This document shows positions 9,286-19,729 of a stretch of 27,291 nucleotides of DNA, in pieces. How positions within the stretch are numbered: the stretch's first letter is position 1; every line of letters starts with the position of its first letter. The DNA comes from Gnetum montanum (lineage: Eukaryota; Streptophyta; Gnetopsida; Gnetales; Gnetaceae), in NCBI GenBank assembly GCA_015680685.1, contig MNCI01005810.1, forward strand, positions 795,799-823,089, given 5' to 3'. A model generated the notes under the pieces. That model was given only the letters and a program-made list of their open reading frames with translations. It was not told the origin of the DNA and ran no database searches. The position numbers and the translations under genes were made by a program.

Positions 9286-10887
9286 ATAGGACAAATCAAG
9301 TGCCCAAGTCAAATGGCACAGTTGTCATTTTGCAACTAGTCCGGCCTTGGATCAACCGTCTCATAAGCACTTCAATGAGAGGTCAAAATCCAAAGGGTAG
9401 GGCACCTTTGCATGCTAACTCCCTCACAAGCACTCTGATGAGGAATCATGCTATGGCAACAAGCCATCATGGCATTACATTCCATAGCTATCCTTTCCAT
9501 CCATTGCCCCTTGATCCATCTCCCTAAACTATTCCCTATCACACCTCATTACCTTGGAACTCTCAAGTACAGTAAAGCATTGTCCAAGTGGGCACTCACG
9601 AATGGTGTTGGTGTCATGTTCATCATTGTGTTTTATATTCTTTATTGACATCTCTCAAGTGAGTCCTCCAGATGTCAATAAAGAGGGGCTAATGAAACAC
9701 CATTAATTTTGGGCCCCTATAGTTCAATGGTAGGTTTCTCAAAGTGTTAAAACTTGGGCAAAATTTTTCTAATTTTGGTATCATGCTGTGTAGTATAGAC
9801 AACATAGCACATTAGGAGCCCTTTGTTTGCAAAATTTTTCTAAGTCTACCTACTACGCTCCCTAGCACAACCAGCATAGCACATACTTCCAAGGCCACTT
9901 TGCACAAATGTCAAGCCAAAAGCAGTTAAGGGTCACTGAGGATGGATCAAACAGTTTGGCAAATTTTCTATCTCCTAGACTGTCAAGCTCGCTACGCTCT
10001 CTAGCTTTCTTAGCTTGACACATGTTCCAATCACCAATCCACCCAAGTACTAGGCTAAGAGTTGTCAAAAGTGCATAGCATGAAATAAATAGTTTGGCAA
10101 ATTTTCTATGTTTTGGGCCTGCCATACTCTACTATGCTACATAGTGTAGCCAGTGTGACACAAGTTTCAGGGCCAAATTTTTCTAAGTGTTGAACAAGAA
10201 TCCATCAAGCTATCTAGACATGGAAGATGCATTTGACAATGTTCTGACTTCCAAGGCTCCCTATCCTACTTCACCCCAAAATGTGGTCAATGTGCCACAA
10301 AGAAACATTACAAATTTTGGTAAATTTCATCAAAGTGTTGGTGCTACACTATGCAGCTTAGATAGCATGACAAGCCAAAATCTGTAAAACTTTTGTAAGT
10401 GTTCATGCTATGCTCTATCACACTATGTAGTGTAGACAGTGTGACACTTGGGAAATGCCTCCAAAAGCTCCCATAAATTGGCATTGACCTTCATTTCAGC
10501 TCCAACATCCTTCTAATGGCCAAAATCAATAGTTTTCTTTGCTTTTTCACCCCCCATTGATCCCCAAAAATTATTCCTACACTTGACCCTACTCGGAAGA
10601 GAGTGAAGATGTAGTCCCAAAGTGTAGACTCCAAGTTGCATTTTTTTGGCATTGTTTGTAGGTACATGGTGGTCCTTTAGACTCTAGCACATGCAGTCTA
10701 GGTGGTGTGGTCATAGTTTAGCATATTCTTAGTTCCCATTCCTATCATGCAAAGCGTTATACTTTGAGTGTAACACTCACAACTTGACATTTTGAGTGTA
10801 ACATCTCAGCGTGACTTGTTCACATCCATGCTGCATGGGACCCAGGCCACGTGGCATCCAGTCCACATCTCACATCAACCCTAGCCC

Positions 10888-10895
10888 TATAAATA
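10888..10895 (+). promoter_or_regulatory. TATA box of right family-C LTR
   Basis: TATAAATA in CTAGCCCTATAAATACCCC sits in the same place as in the left LTR (6988) and the inverted copy (22224-22231). Confidence 0.72.
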
Positions 10896-11516
10896 CCCCA
10901 ATAATCAGCATTTTAAGGGTGGATCAATAAATCATTCTAAGCATCAAGCACTAGAGCACTCTTAGCATCTTCATCACTCCCGCATTTGAGCACCCGAGCC
11001 TGACACTTGGCCGAGTACCATGACATAGTCTTCTTTACACCTACACAACATGACAACTACAAGCCTGACAGGTCTAGCCCCCTTTACAGCCATGAGCACC
11101 ACGTCTGTAATGTTCCAGAGACTATGACCACACTACCATGCTGCCCCACTATGCCTGTCTAACACTGCGTACCATTTTCACACACTATTTAATCAAAAGT
11201 CATGTTCCCTGGTCTTCGGGTGGTGCATTTCTTAACCTAAACTCTTATTTCATTTTCCTTTAGCATGTGTTTCAAATTTTAGCATAATTTCTTGTGTTTT
11301 CTACTACTAATATGTATTTTTGCTTATTGACAATACTATTTTCAAGCTTTTGCAAATGGTTATTATTACACCATATAAGTCCCTGTATAATTGACCCTAC
11401 CATTCAGGGTGACTCATTTCCATTTTCCCTAGCATGGCCCTCCCATGGGCTCTGGGTAAAGCTATACACCTGACAACCTCTCGATGTTCCAACCACTAAC
11501 ATTTTCAGACGTCATA

Positions 11517-11647
11517 GAAGGTTATGCAAACTAGGTGGAGATGATGAAGGGAAAGGTGGTAGAGGATCCTACACTTTATTGTGCATGCAATACTTGATGG
11601 CTTGCCACCACTGGCATGGACCTGGGAGGTAGATGATTGTGACTGGT
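11517..11647. other. Short spacer between family-C LTR and element D
   Basis: These 131 bp lie between the end of the family-C 3' LTR and the CTGGT target duplication of element D. Before D inserted, they were contiguous with 20607 onward. No repeat or convincing coding frame was recognised; a plus-strand frame with two stops (VEMMKGKVVEDPTLYCACNT) looks mildly protein-like but is unidentified. Confidence 0.4.
11643..11647. repeat. Target-site duplication CTGGT, left of element D
   Basis: CTGGT directly precedes the LTR start TGATGAATC; CTAGT (one G-to-A difference) directly follows the other LTR at 20602-20606. Confidence 0.7.
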
Positions 11648-11759
11648 TGATGAATCATGATTCGCTAGGCCCTAATATTGAGTACACGATATCAGGTATG
11701 CAATATCACAGCCTAGGTAACGATATCATATATGTGATATCGTGATTCCTGTGTTAGCC

Positions 11760-11767
11760 TATAAATA
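11760..11767 (+). promoter_or_regulatory. TATA box of element D 5' LTR
   Basis: TATAAATA in GTTAGCCTATAAATATAGCAC follows the GATATC palindrome by about 20 bp and is exactly conserved at 19842-19849. Confidence 0.78.
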
Positions 11768-11928
11768 TAGCACTTAGGTGCACGAGAAAGGAGTATTTTG
11801 TTAAGTATTTCTATTAGTTTTTAGTTAGCTTTCAATTCTTTTTCCAAGTGCATGCCCACAATGTGATGCTTTTAATTGTACAGAACCTTTGTTCGAGTGT
11901 GTCATACTTGGACATGCACACAATCAGC

Positions 11929-11934
11929 AATAAA
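11929..11934 (+). promoter_or_regulatory. Polyadenylation signal in element D 5' LTR
   Basis: AATAAA in CAGCAATAAAGATTGAG lies about 165 bp after the TATA box and is conserved at 20024-20029. This spacing defines a plausible R region. Confidence 0.6.
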
Positions 11935-12496
11935 GATTGAGATTACTCCATAATTGTAGCATTCACTTAGTTTTTAATTATTTAATTATTAATTATTATT
12001 TATTGTTTTCTTAGTTAATATTTCTTATATCATCATTTACTATTCTTGTTGTTAATGTGAAACGAGTACATCTTAATCACAAACATTTAAGTGTAACTAC
12101 GTGGTAACCAGTAGCATATCAAGTAGTGCTTCAAGTGATGTGCACTTGGTAATCCTAGTAGTACACAAAGTCCAAGATGCGTACGGATGATTAAGGATGG
12201 ATGCTCATCGCCCTTAGACAAGCTTAGATTTTATTTCCTATTGCTTATTATTTTAATCAAGTTATTTCTCACTATCTTTAGGAGTAGCATAGTATTAGAA
12301 ACCACATCATACACCTCACTATGGACTAAAGCATACATGACAAAGAAAATACTAGTCTAGGTGGAAAGATAGCGAACTGTGATTAACAAATAACTATCTA
12401 GGTGCCACAACTAGTCCATCTATAGAGTTCAATCAGATTTCGTAGACACACTTGTATTCATATGGTTGAGCGTAGGGGTACCTCACCACTCATCAT

Positions 12497-12514
12497 TGGC
12501 ATTGTTGCCAGGGA
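12497..12514 (+). promoter_or_regulatory. Primer-binding site, tRNA-Asp type
   Basis: TGGCATTGTTGCCAGGGA starts two bases after the LTR terminal CA. It differs at three positions from TGGCGCCGTTGCCGGGGA, the plant primer site known to be complementary to the 3' end of tRNA-Asp and used by Athila-type and other plant gypsy elements. The mismatches are mostly C-to-T or G-to-A changes, fitting decay. Confidence 0.82.
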
Positions 12515-12629
12515 CGGTGCTAGTTATCTAGATTAGTTATATCATACAAAATTGCTATAATAGGATATTAACGATATATCTTTTACAAAAAGAAATTAAA
12601 TTTAATTAATTCACACATAACTCATAACA

Positions 12630-14999
12630 ATGTCTCTCTCACAAAACAATGATAACGCAACATCTAGCGAGGTAATTCATTGGAGAACCAATGAAATTTA
12701 TAACGAAGAAGAGGTTTGGAGTACGCAATCTTATGCAGGAGTTTCATATATTCATGGACACCCCAATGATACTCAAGGACTCTTGTCATCCAACTTAGAT
12801 ACCTCTAGTGAGGATGGGACATCCCATAGAATGAGGGGGCCTGTAAGACCTAGGATCTTCTCAATGGTTAGCAAGAGTATATCAAGGGATGATTGGAAGA
12901 CTTACAAAAGTCATGACGAGTCCTTCAATTCTCTCTCTTCCCCTACTCCTTCAACATCAAGTTGTGACATGGATGACTATTCCTCAAGGGGTCAGCTTAG
13001 AAACAAAAACGAACCCACGGGAAAAATCAAGAATGCCAACATGAACATAGACAACATTGTCCCAACTCACAAACTCACAATTTAATTAGTGATGATGAAT
13101 CCCTGTTGGCCACTAAGAGCTAAATGCATATTACAAAGGCTGTTCAGATATCCCATAGGCATTGTAAGGAAAGCTGTCTACCTAGGCTTGATTTAAACAA
13201 CTTTCCTAAGTTCTCAGGAGGCGATGATTTAGATCCACAACATCATTTACAAGCCTTCTATGATGCCTGTGCATGGAACAACATTGATAATGGGTGGAAA
13301 AGGCTAAAGCTCTTCCCTATGACACTTGTGGGCTAAGAAAAAGTGTGGTATAGGTCTTTAAAACCAAATTCAATTCGTCATTAGCCTACAATGATAAACC
13401 TCTTCAATGAAAGATATCAAACCTGTGCAAGAGTGTCGACCTTGAGGAGACAAATCCAAGAGTGGAAATAAGGGAAACATGAACCCTTAGACATGGCCTT
13501 AGAAATATATTATTCATTATTAAACAAATTCCAAAGCCATGGATTCTCCGAGGAAAGGCTAATGTGTCACATCATGGATGGGCTCCATAATGAAACAAGG
13601 GAGACCCTAGGGATGTATGCCCCAGGTCAACTATATGAACTACGAACCCACCAATTCCAAGAGCTTATTAAGCAAATAGCAAAAGAAGAAGGAGAGAGAG
13701 ACAAATGGGAGAATGTTGAAAGATCTTAATATGACCAAACTCTTAAAGTGACAAAGGTCCATAACCATGAAAAGGAGAAATCAACTCATCTCGAGGAGGT
13801 GGAACCATCCCCATCTTTGCCAATACTAAAATCACTAGATGAAATCAAGGAAAAGATCAATAAGATAATGGAGTGGGTACATAAAAAATGTGGAGAATAT
13901 GCAAACATTATTAGTATTAGAACCATGCAAGATCACTCTGACAATGAGAATGAACAAAGGATTTCAAACTCAAAAATGGGATAGAACACCATTCGACAAT
14001 TGGAAAGAAGGATTGAAGAAAATAAGGATAGGGGCTCAATTGCCAATCATAAGTATCAATGTGATGTTTGTTTGTATGATCACCTGACAAGCCAATGCCC
14101 AATCTTGTCACATTTACATAAGCATTGGGGAGGAATGCTACAACCAAACTTCGTACAGAAGTATTGTGTTCAACCGTAGTGGCAAAACCCCCAGTCATGG
14201 GGGAGGTCACCACCAAACTAGACGCATCCTTTGTACCACCTGACACCAAGTGCTTATTATGTTCAACACCATGTTTCTCCAAATGGATCCACATCCTCTA
14301 CTTCACCTTGTCATTATTATTCTCTTGAGTATCATCAACCCATGACCTCTCCTATGGGATCACCACCTCATGTTCCTCACACTTCTCCTTACTCCCAATA
14401 TTCTCATCCTTCACCTCCTTCTACATCACCACCAGTTGTACTAGAAGGTTTTGCACCATAGCATCAACCAAAGAACATTACTTATGCTACTACTGTTAAT
14501 AGTAGTGGAAGTCCTCCACAACATCAGAAGCATCCTTTCTTTAGGCATGGCCATAGAAAGATATAGCATAGTTCTAAAACCACTGCATCCTCTAACTTAG
14601 CACAAGCTCAACACTATGATGCACCTACCCCTTTAAACTTAATGCCTCTTGTTACCTTATCCATACCACCAATTAACACTCCAACAGCCATGCGACCTAA
14701 TGAATATAACAACGTGGGAAGACATATCAATCCTTGCATACCGTTTTATGGTCACAGGTGTCATAGTGGATCAACCCCTTCTCACATGATTACATCTTAT
14801 AATCTACCCCACTATGCCTACTTTAATCAAGTGTGTGAACCCCAATTTGGGTACATTCCTGCCACCACATCAAAAGACACCTAGTGGTTTGGGTATGATC
14901 GAACCTCAATATTTCCAACATGCATGGATCCAAACTTTCCATTTATGAATTCTTGCCATGATCAAAGGTTTAGTCATGGGGGATACTTCCCATTCTAAC
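12630..14999 (+). pseudogene. Degenerate gypsy gag of element D
   Basis: ATG at 12630 opens 112 nt after the primer site. The first frame (MSLSQNNDNATSSEV...) runs to 13085; a frameshift near 13075 moves coding to the frame used from about 13075 to the TAA at 14997-14999, giving about 790 codons. The middle part is a Retrotrans_gag-like domain: LPRLDLNNFPKFSGGDDLDP, LKLFPMTLVG, then EPLDMALEIYYSLLNKF and LYELRTHQFQELIKQIAKEE. A charged helical stretch follows (13750-13900), then one zinc knuckle-like motif (CDVCLYDHLTSQC, 14060-14098: CX2CX3HX4C, shorter than the standard CX2CX4HX4C). The C-terminal third is rich in Pro, Ser, Tyr and His, ending GGYFPF. At least eight in-frame stops are TAA or TAG. 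The product would form the particle if intact; it is dead here. Confidence 0.8.
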
Positions 15000-15965
15000 A
15001 AGAAAAATTAGTAAATGTTTTTCTTTTTCTTTGGTCTTACAATTTTTTGTTTTTCAATTTTTTGTTTTCTTATTCTTCATTTTTTAATTTGTCGTTTTAT
15101 CTTTTTTTGGGTGATCTCATCTATGAATAAAATACTCATGTAACCCATCAATTGAGGTGTTGTTCTATGCTATCAAGTCACAAGGGACTAATTATTTGGA
15201 CAGTGAGCCCATAACATCCACCCACCCATTCTATTAATAAGAGGTTCAACTCTGGGTACGATAATATTCTTGTTATCATTAAAACTTAAAGTAAATATGT
15301 ACTCATTATGCTTGGAGCAAAGAGTAATGGACTAAGAGGGAATGGCTAGGGTGTGACATCAAGGGGACTTGCGGATTCTCTTTGGTGACATCTGTATGTG
15401 CTATCATGCAGCTTGGTTATACTAAGATCCTTGTAGATCTAACGAAAAATGGGAGTAAGAGTTGTGATAAAGGCACTCAATAAAGGAACTCAATGTTGTT
15501 CTGGGGTTCTCACTAGAAAGACATGCATCCATGCCTAAAGGTTGGCAGCTTCTCCGAATCACCTTTGGGGAAAGACAGAGTGCCAAAGCGGCCAGAAGAA
15601 GAAAAATACAAAGAAAAGATCAAGAAAAATGTGCCACAAACAAATTCAAATCACTCCTCCCTTACACACAACACTAAGTGATCATACATCTTGCTATTGT
15701 GATGCTCTTATGGTTATCTATCATCAGGATGAAACAATGCGGTGTCACTGATTAGAGATATGGACTTGGTTTTGATCTTGGAGCAAAAGGCTAATGGTAC
15801 CTTAATCATGCAAAACACTTTGGATTCATTGTGCCCAAGGTAATTTACCTCACATCCCAATCTCTACAATCCCTTCTACAATTCCTCTCATCTCATGGTC
15901 CAAGTATTTCTAACTTGTGTCTTGTGTGGCAAAGAATCCATACCTCCTCATGGTGGTATTTAACA

Positions 15966-15995
15966 TGTGTGTGTGTGTGTTTTTTTTTTTTTTTT
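15966..15995 (+). repeat. (TG)n followed by poly-T
   Basis: Seven TG dinucleotides run into 16 T. The T run could be the reverse-complement scar of a polyA-tailed insertion, but no matching element or duplication was found next to it. Confidence 0.8.
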
Positions 15996-16435
15996 GCATA
16001 AGCGTATATTACATTTAACCCTTCTAGTACCCATGAACATTTTAAGGTGTGGTTACACAAGGGCCTAATAGGTTAGAACCTACTTCGAGGAGGAACCACT
16101 TGTGTAACTTTTGTAATTTGTACTTGTTGCACACCACCACATCATCTTATACCCTCTAAGTATTGCATTTTTGAATTTATTCTTTCCTTTCCTTTATCAT
16201 TCTTTCAACCAAACATTCCTTTGCAACACTACATGTCCCTTTTCCTCATCATATTCAAGAACTTCATTGTATAATTCCACTTCATTACACTTTTGGTGCC
16301 TTAATGACCACTTAACATTACCCCAAACCTTTCAACTCTACCTCAAATCCTTCATTTTTTGGCCATGAAAACTCAAAAATTCATCAATTTTACTAAGTAC
16401 CCTATTTTGGAAGGGACGCAATATGGGGTACCTGG

Positions 16436-16490
16436 TATTAGGTCCGTGCTATCGCGTACGCAATATTGCATTGACAAAACCTATATATAT
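16436..16490 (+). promoter_or_regulatory. Internal LTR-like promoter in element D
   Basis: The words GGTATTAGGTCCGTGCTATC, GCGTACGCAATATTGC and CCTATATATATGGG appear in the same order as GCTAGGCCCTAATATTG, GTATGCAATATC and CCTATAAATATAG in the LTRs of D. It lies about 510 bp before the second ORF. It may be a promoter for that ORF or a remnant of a related LTR. The evidence is motif layout only. Confidence 0.35.
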
Positions 16491-17002
16491 GGGTCCCCCA
16501 TGTGCGTAGAAGTCATTTTCAACTATTGATGCAAGGGGAGTTGTCATTTTCTTCCATGATTTTTCACACTTTGCAAGCCTACCATTTAACCATCCATATC
16601 TTGCTCATTAATGCTCTGATTTTCCTTTCAATCGAACCTATGTAAACTTGGAGTGTTTAACTCAATCGTGGAGAAGAGGTATAGTAGAATTCATGCATAA
16701 ATTTTTTGAAATTTTCCATCGCCCAAAGGATATCATAGGACTACATAATATTAATAAGTGTTAAGAACTCATGCCAAATTAATTTTCTTTCTTTACCCAA
16801 ATCATTTAAATTATTAATTGGAATCACCTAATCAAATTGGACCTGACATTAAAACTTTTAGGGGAAATTCCTTAAAAAATTTCTAACTCTGAAATCACAC
16901 TAAGCAAAGAATTCAACATTTATTAAAGGTAATGAGTAAGGTATGAGATAATTGAACTTCTTTAAATAACCTTACTAACAATCGATCTTTGTGTGATTAC
17001 AA

Positions 17003-19542
17003 ATGGCCCCTAAATAAAGACAATAAGGAGGACCCTCTCAAGGTGCATTCAAATGCCCAAGGAAAGGTAGAGACTAAGGACCTCCCACAAAACATGTAGA
17101 AGAAGAGGCATAATTGTTTAGCATCCATCAAGAAACCCTTGTTACTGCACAATCTGGGCAAGCAAAAGGTGGACAAGGTAGGGCACCTAAACAAGGATAA
17201 CATCTCATGTTGTCCCTAGAATGTGTTCAGGAAATTTGGGAAAGGTCCACATTAGTTGCAGTGATCGTGGAACTTAATTTTGGACCTTTTACCAAATTTT
17301 CACCTATGCTGGTCAAAGATCAACTCAAAGGATCTCCACTATGGCCTGTCCTCTCAAAAAGTGGAGAATGGTATTTGGGAGAAACTTATCAATTCTGGCA
17401 TAATAAAGAGGAAGGTACCACCACTTACTTTGGTGGGATTTTAGTTGATTTCTCCATGAAGTCCATTGTGGAAGTTTTGAATCTTCCAAATACAAGCCCC
17501 AAAGTTGCTCATCTGTCCACCCACTCTAATGCTTATGCACAAAAAGTATAGCTAAAGAGGGTGTATGACAAGGAGGACAAAACATATGGAGAACTCACCC
17601 TTGAAGAGAGAATTTATTTCAAAACTGGCACCTCTCACATCTTTCCAACGAAGGGACTAAACAAGATCTCCACNGATCCTAAATATGAGTAGACAGTTGG
17701 GCCCACGACACCTTGAATAGCAAGGCCTAGCCAACTTCTAGACATGAAGCCTAGTCAATAATAAGAAGCAAGGGCCAACACATAGCCATGGGCCAACAAG
17801 ACCAACTGCCATCATCACCGCAAGATTACTGACCATCGATGAGCCACTGTAGAGCCATTGTAGAAATGGTTGGTTGGGGAATTCATGATGAGACCAACCT
17901 CTTCAAGGTAATCGATGATGTTGTATAGCCCATAATCTCAATTGATCATGCACAAGGCAAGGTTTCAATACAAACAGGAAGAAGGGAGTCACATTGGTCA
18001 CAGCAAATTTCTCGGAATGTTGCATCATTTCAAGTACAATTAGAAACTAGTGAAGGTGCCACAATAGTGGTCATGCAACACTAGAATGTAGCTGAAGTAG
18101 CAAAAGTAATCATAGATCACATTAAAGAGTCATTTAACATCCCTATTTTGCCATCGGAAAATCTCATAAGAGCATGCAATGCTTAAGTTTTAGCTGGTTC
18201 CTCGATGATTCTTGCAGAACATGATGATGCTTTGGATCATTTACTACAAATAGGACAAGTAATGATGTCCTTGTTTAACATCCCCCAAGATGTCATAGCA
18301 GCACAATCAAACCTCATTTCCATAAATGGAAAGTTGTTTATGGCTGAGGTTAGAGCTAAACACACAGAAGATGAGTTGAGAAGACTCCAGGAGAAGTTTT
18401 TTGCCCTACAAGCTAAACAGCGAGATCCATCCCAACTTATTCCAACCAATTAGCTAGAATTATTTAGGATAGAGAAACTAAATAAATTATTAGAGGAGAA
18501 TAAAAATATGGCAATGGAAAAGGAGAAGGCTGATTGAGATGCTTCGAAAGCACAGGCTCAAACATATGCACATGCAAAAGCACTCAAAGCCTTATAGGAA
18601 GAAAATAAACTCCTTACTACCAAAAATCTTCGATTGATAATATTTGAAAAGTAAAAGAACGTTCTTGATTAAAGTTTTCAAAAAATGGAAGAACAATTAA
18701 TAAGGATTAACTAAGACATAAATCACTTAGCCAGGGAGAATATGACTCTCTCAATGGAGGAGGTACATGCCATCTATCAAAAGACGGCCATTGAAATAAG
18801 CACATGGCAAAAGAAAGTGAAGTAACATGAAACATTGAAGGAGCATTTCCACAACCAAGTGGGAATGTATAAGCATATCATTAAAAAAGAGGCTCATATG
18901 GCTAAGACCCACATCAACTCTTTCAATGCTCAAAACACTAATTGGTTGGCCATATTAGACACTTACGCCTTCATCCACCAAGCAAAATTAAAGAGCTGAG
19001 ACCTATAGATCTAGGATCTCACAAAATAAATGGAGTTGGTAAACTTGTGGTATGCCAACTTGGCCATGTTAATAGTAGGACACCTGAAGACTAAATTGGA
19101 AAAGCAAGTAGCTACCACCTACGCCAAATATGAAATAGAGTTTGCTGAATACAAAAAGACACTGCAAAAATTAGAGGTAGAAAATTCTAAGGTAGAGGTG
19201 GTAAAAAATAGCTACTAAGGTTAAAAATATGTTGCAGTAGATTTGGCTCAACATCTCACAAATTATTAAGAATTTAGAGACAAAGCCAAGGTATACGAGG
19301 AGGAACAATGGTTGTTTACGGTGTGGTACGTCACAACTAATCAAATGTTCCCATAATTGTCATGTCCATGGGAGGTACCAACTCTATCAAACATTGGAAC
19401 ATCAACATGGATGGCACATGATCCCCAAATAGAGGAAGAAAAGCTTCAAAAGCTCCTTCAAAAGCACCCATTTACAAAGCCTAGAGCGTAGGATAAGGGA
19501 AAGAAGCCCATGGAGGAGCCACCACCACCAAGAACTACATGA
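17003..19542 (+). pseudogene. Element D second ORF, coiled-coil protein, degenerate
   Basis: ATG at 17003 begins a decayed frame of about 845 codons ending in TGA at 19540-19542. Part 1 (17003-17695) contains WPVLSKSGEWYLGETYQFWH and FGGILVDFSMKSIVEVLNLP, which resembles the 'putative plant transposon protein' domain found in other plant retroelements (a VDFS...IN..L.LP pattern); that assignment is from memory. A frame change occurs at about 17690-17702, near the ambiguous base at 17674. Part 2 runs through 18205-19218 as a long charged heptad-rich coiled coil (EVRAKHTEDELRRLQEKFFA, LNKLLEENKNMAMEKEK, EKQVATTYAKYEIEFAEYKK). The tail is proline-rich (PMEEPPPPRTT). Stops repeatedly stand where Gln or Arg would be expected. 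No enzyme motif is visible; a structural or RNA-binding accessory role is possible but unproven. Confidence 0.6.
17674..17674. other. Ambiguous base (N)
   Basis: This is the single N in the window, in CCACNGATCC. It falls close to the reading-frame change in the second ORF of element D, so local sequence uncertainty may contribute to that change. Confidence 0.95.
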
Positions 19543-19719
19543 GTTCCAAATAATTTTGTATTTTGTATCTTGTGTTGGTGTCCCAATTTTGTTTTCTCTA
19601 ATCCCACACTACAGCATGAAATAATTTAGGGTTAGTCCATAATCCCATACCTATCCACTGTGTAATCAAATGAGCTTGTTTCTCATTTTGTTTGACTCAA
19701 GAATGAGTTTTTATTTAGT

Positions 19720-19729
19720 CATGGGGGTA
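19720..19729 (+). promoter_or_regulatory. Polypurine-like tract of element D
   Basis: CATGGGGGTA directly precedes the 3' LTR start TGATAAATTG. It is short but in the expected place for plus-strand priming. Confidence 0.6.

Larger units (their letters stand above)
8271..11516 (+). mobile_element. Family-C gypsy 3' LTR
   Basis: It starts TGTAGTTCTAG right after the polypurine tract and ends CAGACGTCATA, aligned with CTACTACA and GTCATCACA at the ends of the other two copies. The length is 3,246 bp, long for a gypsy LTR. It carries a TATA box at 10888, recurrent GCTATG...TAGTGTAGC palindromic sites between 9786 and 10450, and a GAA/TA-rich patch at 9205-9285 that is much shorter in the left copy. 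Open frames such as 9300-9527, 9862-10125 and 10187-10387 differ between copies and are not genes. No clear 5-bp duplication matches its outer flank, because the left end of the partner LTR is lost. Confidence 0.8.
11648..12495 (+). repeat. 5' LTR of element D
   Basis: This 848-bp LTR starts TGATGAATCATG and ends ACCACTCATCA. It matches 19730-20601 over its full length, including the TATA region, the AATAAAG site, the AT-rich TTAATTATTTAATTATTAAT stretch and the final GAGCGTAGGGGTACCTCACC block. The start of U3 holds repeated GATATC/CAATATC words and a 22-bp near-palindrome at 11721-11742. Confidence 0.92.
15000..17002 (+). other. Non-coding middle of element D
   Basis: The first 120 bp after gag are T-rich (TTTTTGTTTTTCAATTTTTTG) with AATAAAATACTCATG near 15125, a possible gag transcript end. 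The rest has stops in all frames; short open frames at 15542-15751 and 16171-16368 have no recognisable content. It contains a TG/T microsatellite at 15966-15995 and a promoter-like segment at 16436-16490. No RT or integrase motif was found. Confidence 0.6.

Noticed and set aside
13917-14294. 125-codon minus-strand frame
   Set aside because: It overlaps the gag of element D, whose plus-strand frame has the zinc knuckle-like motif; the minus frame has no recognisable content.
15980-15995. Poly-T as the tail of an inserted SINE or LINE
   Set aside because: No flanking target duplication or Pol III A/B boxes were found; TG/T slippage explains it.
12630-19542. A ciliate-like genetic code with TAA/TAG read as Gln
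   Set aside because: The Gln-position stops are better explained by C-to-T decay: Arg-to-TGA changes and frameshifts occur too, and intact-looking stretches use CAA and CAG freely.
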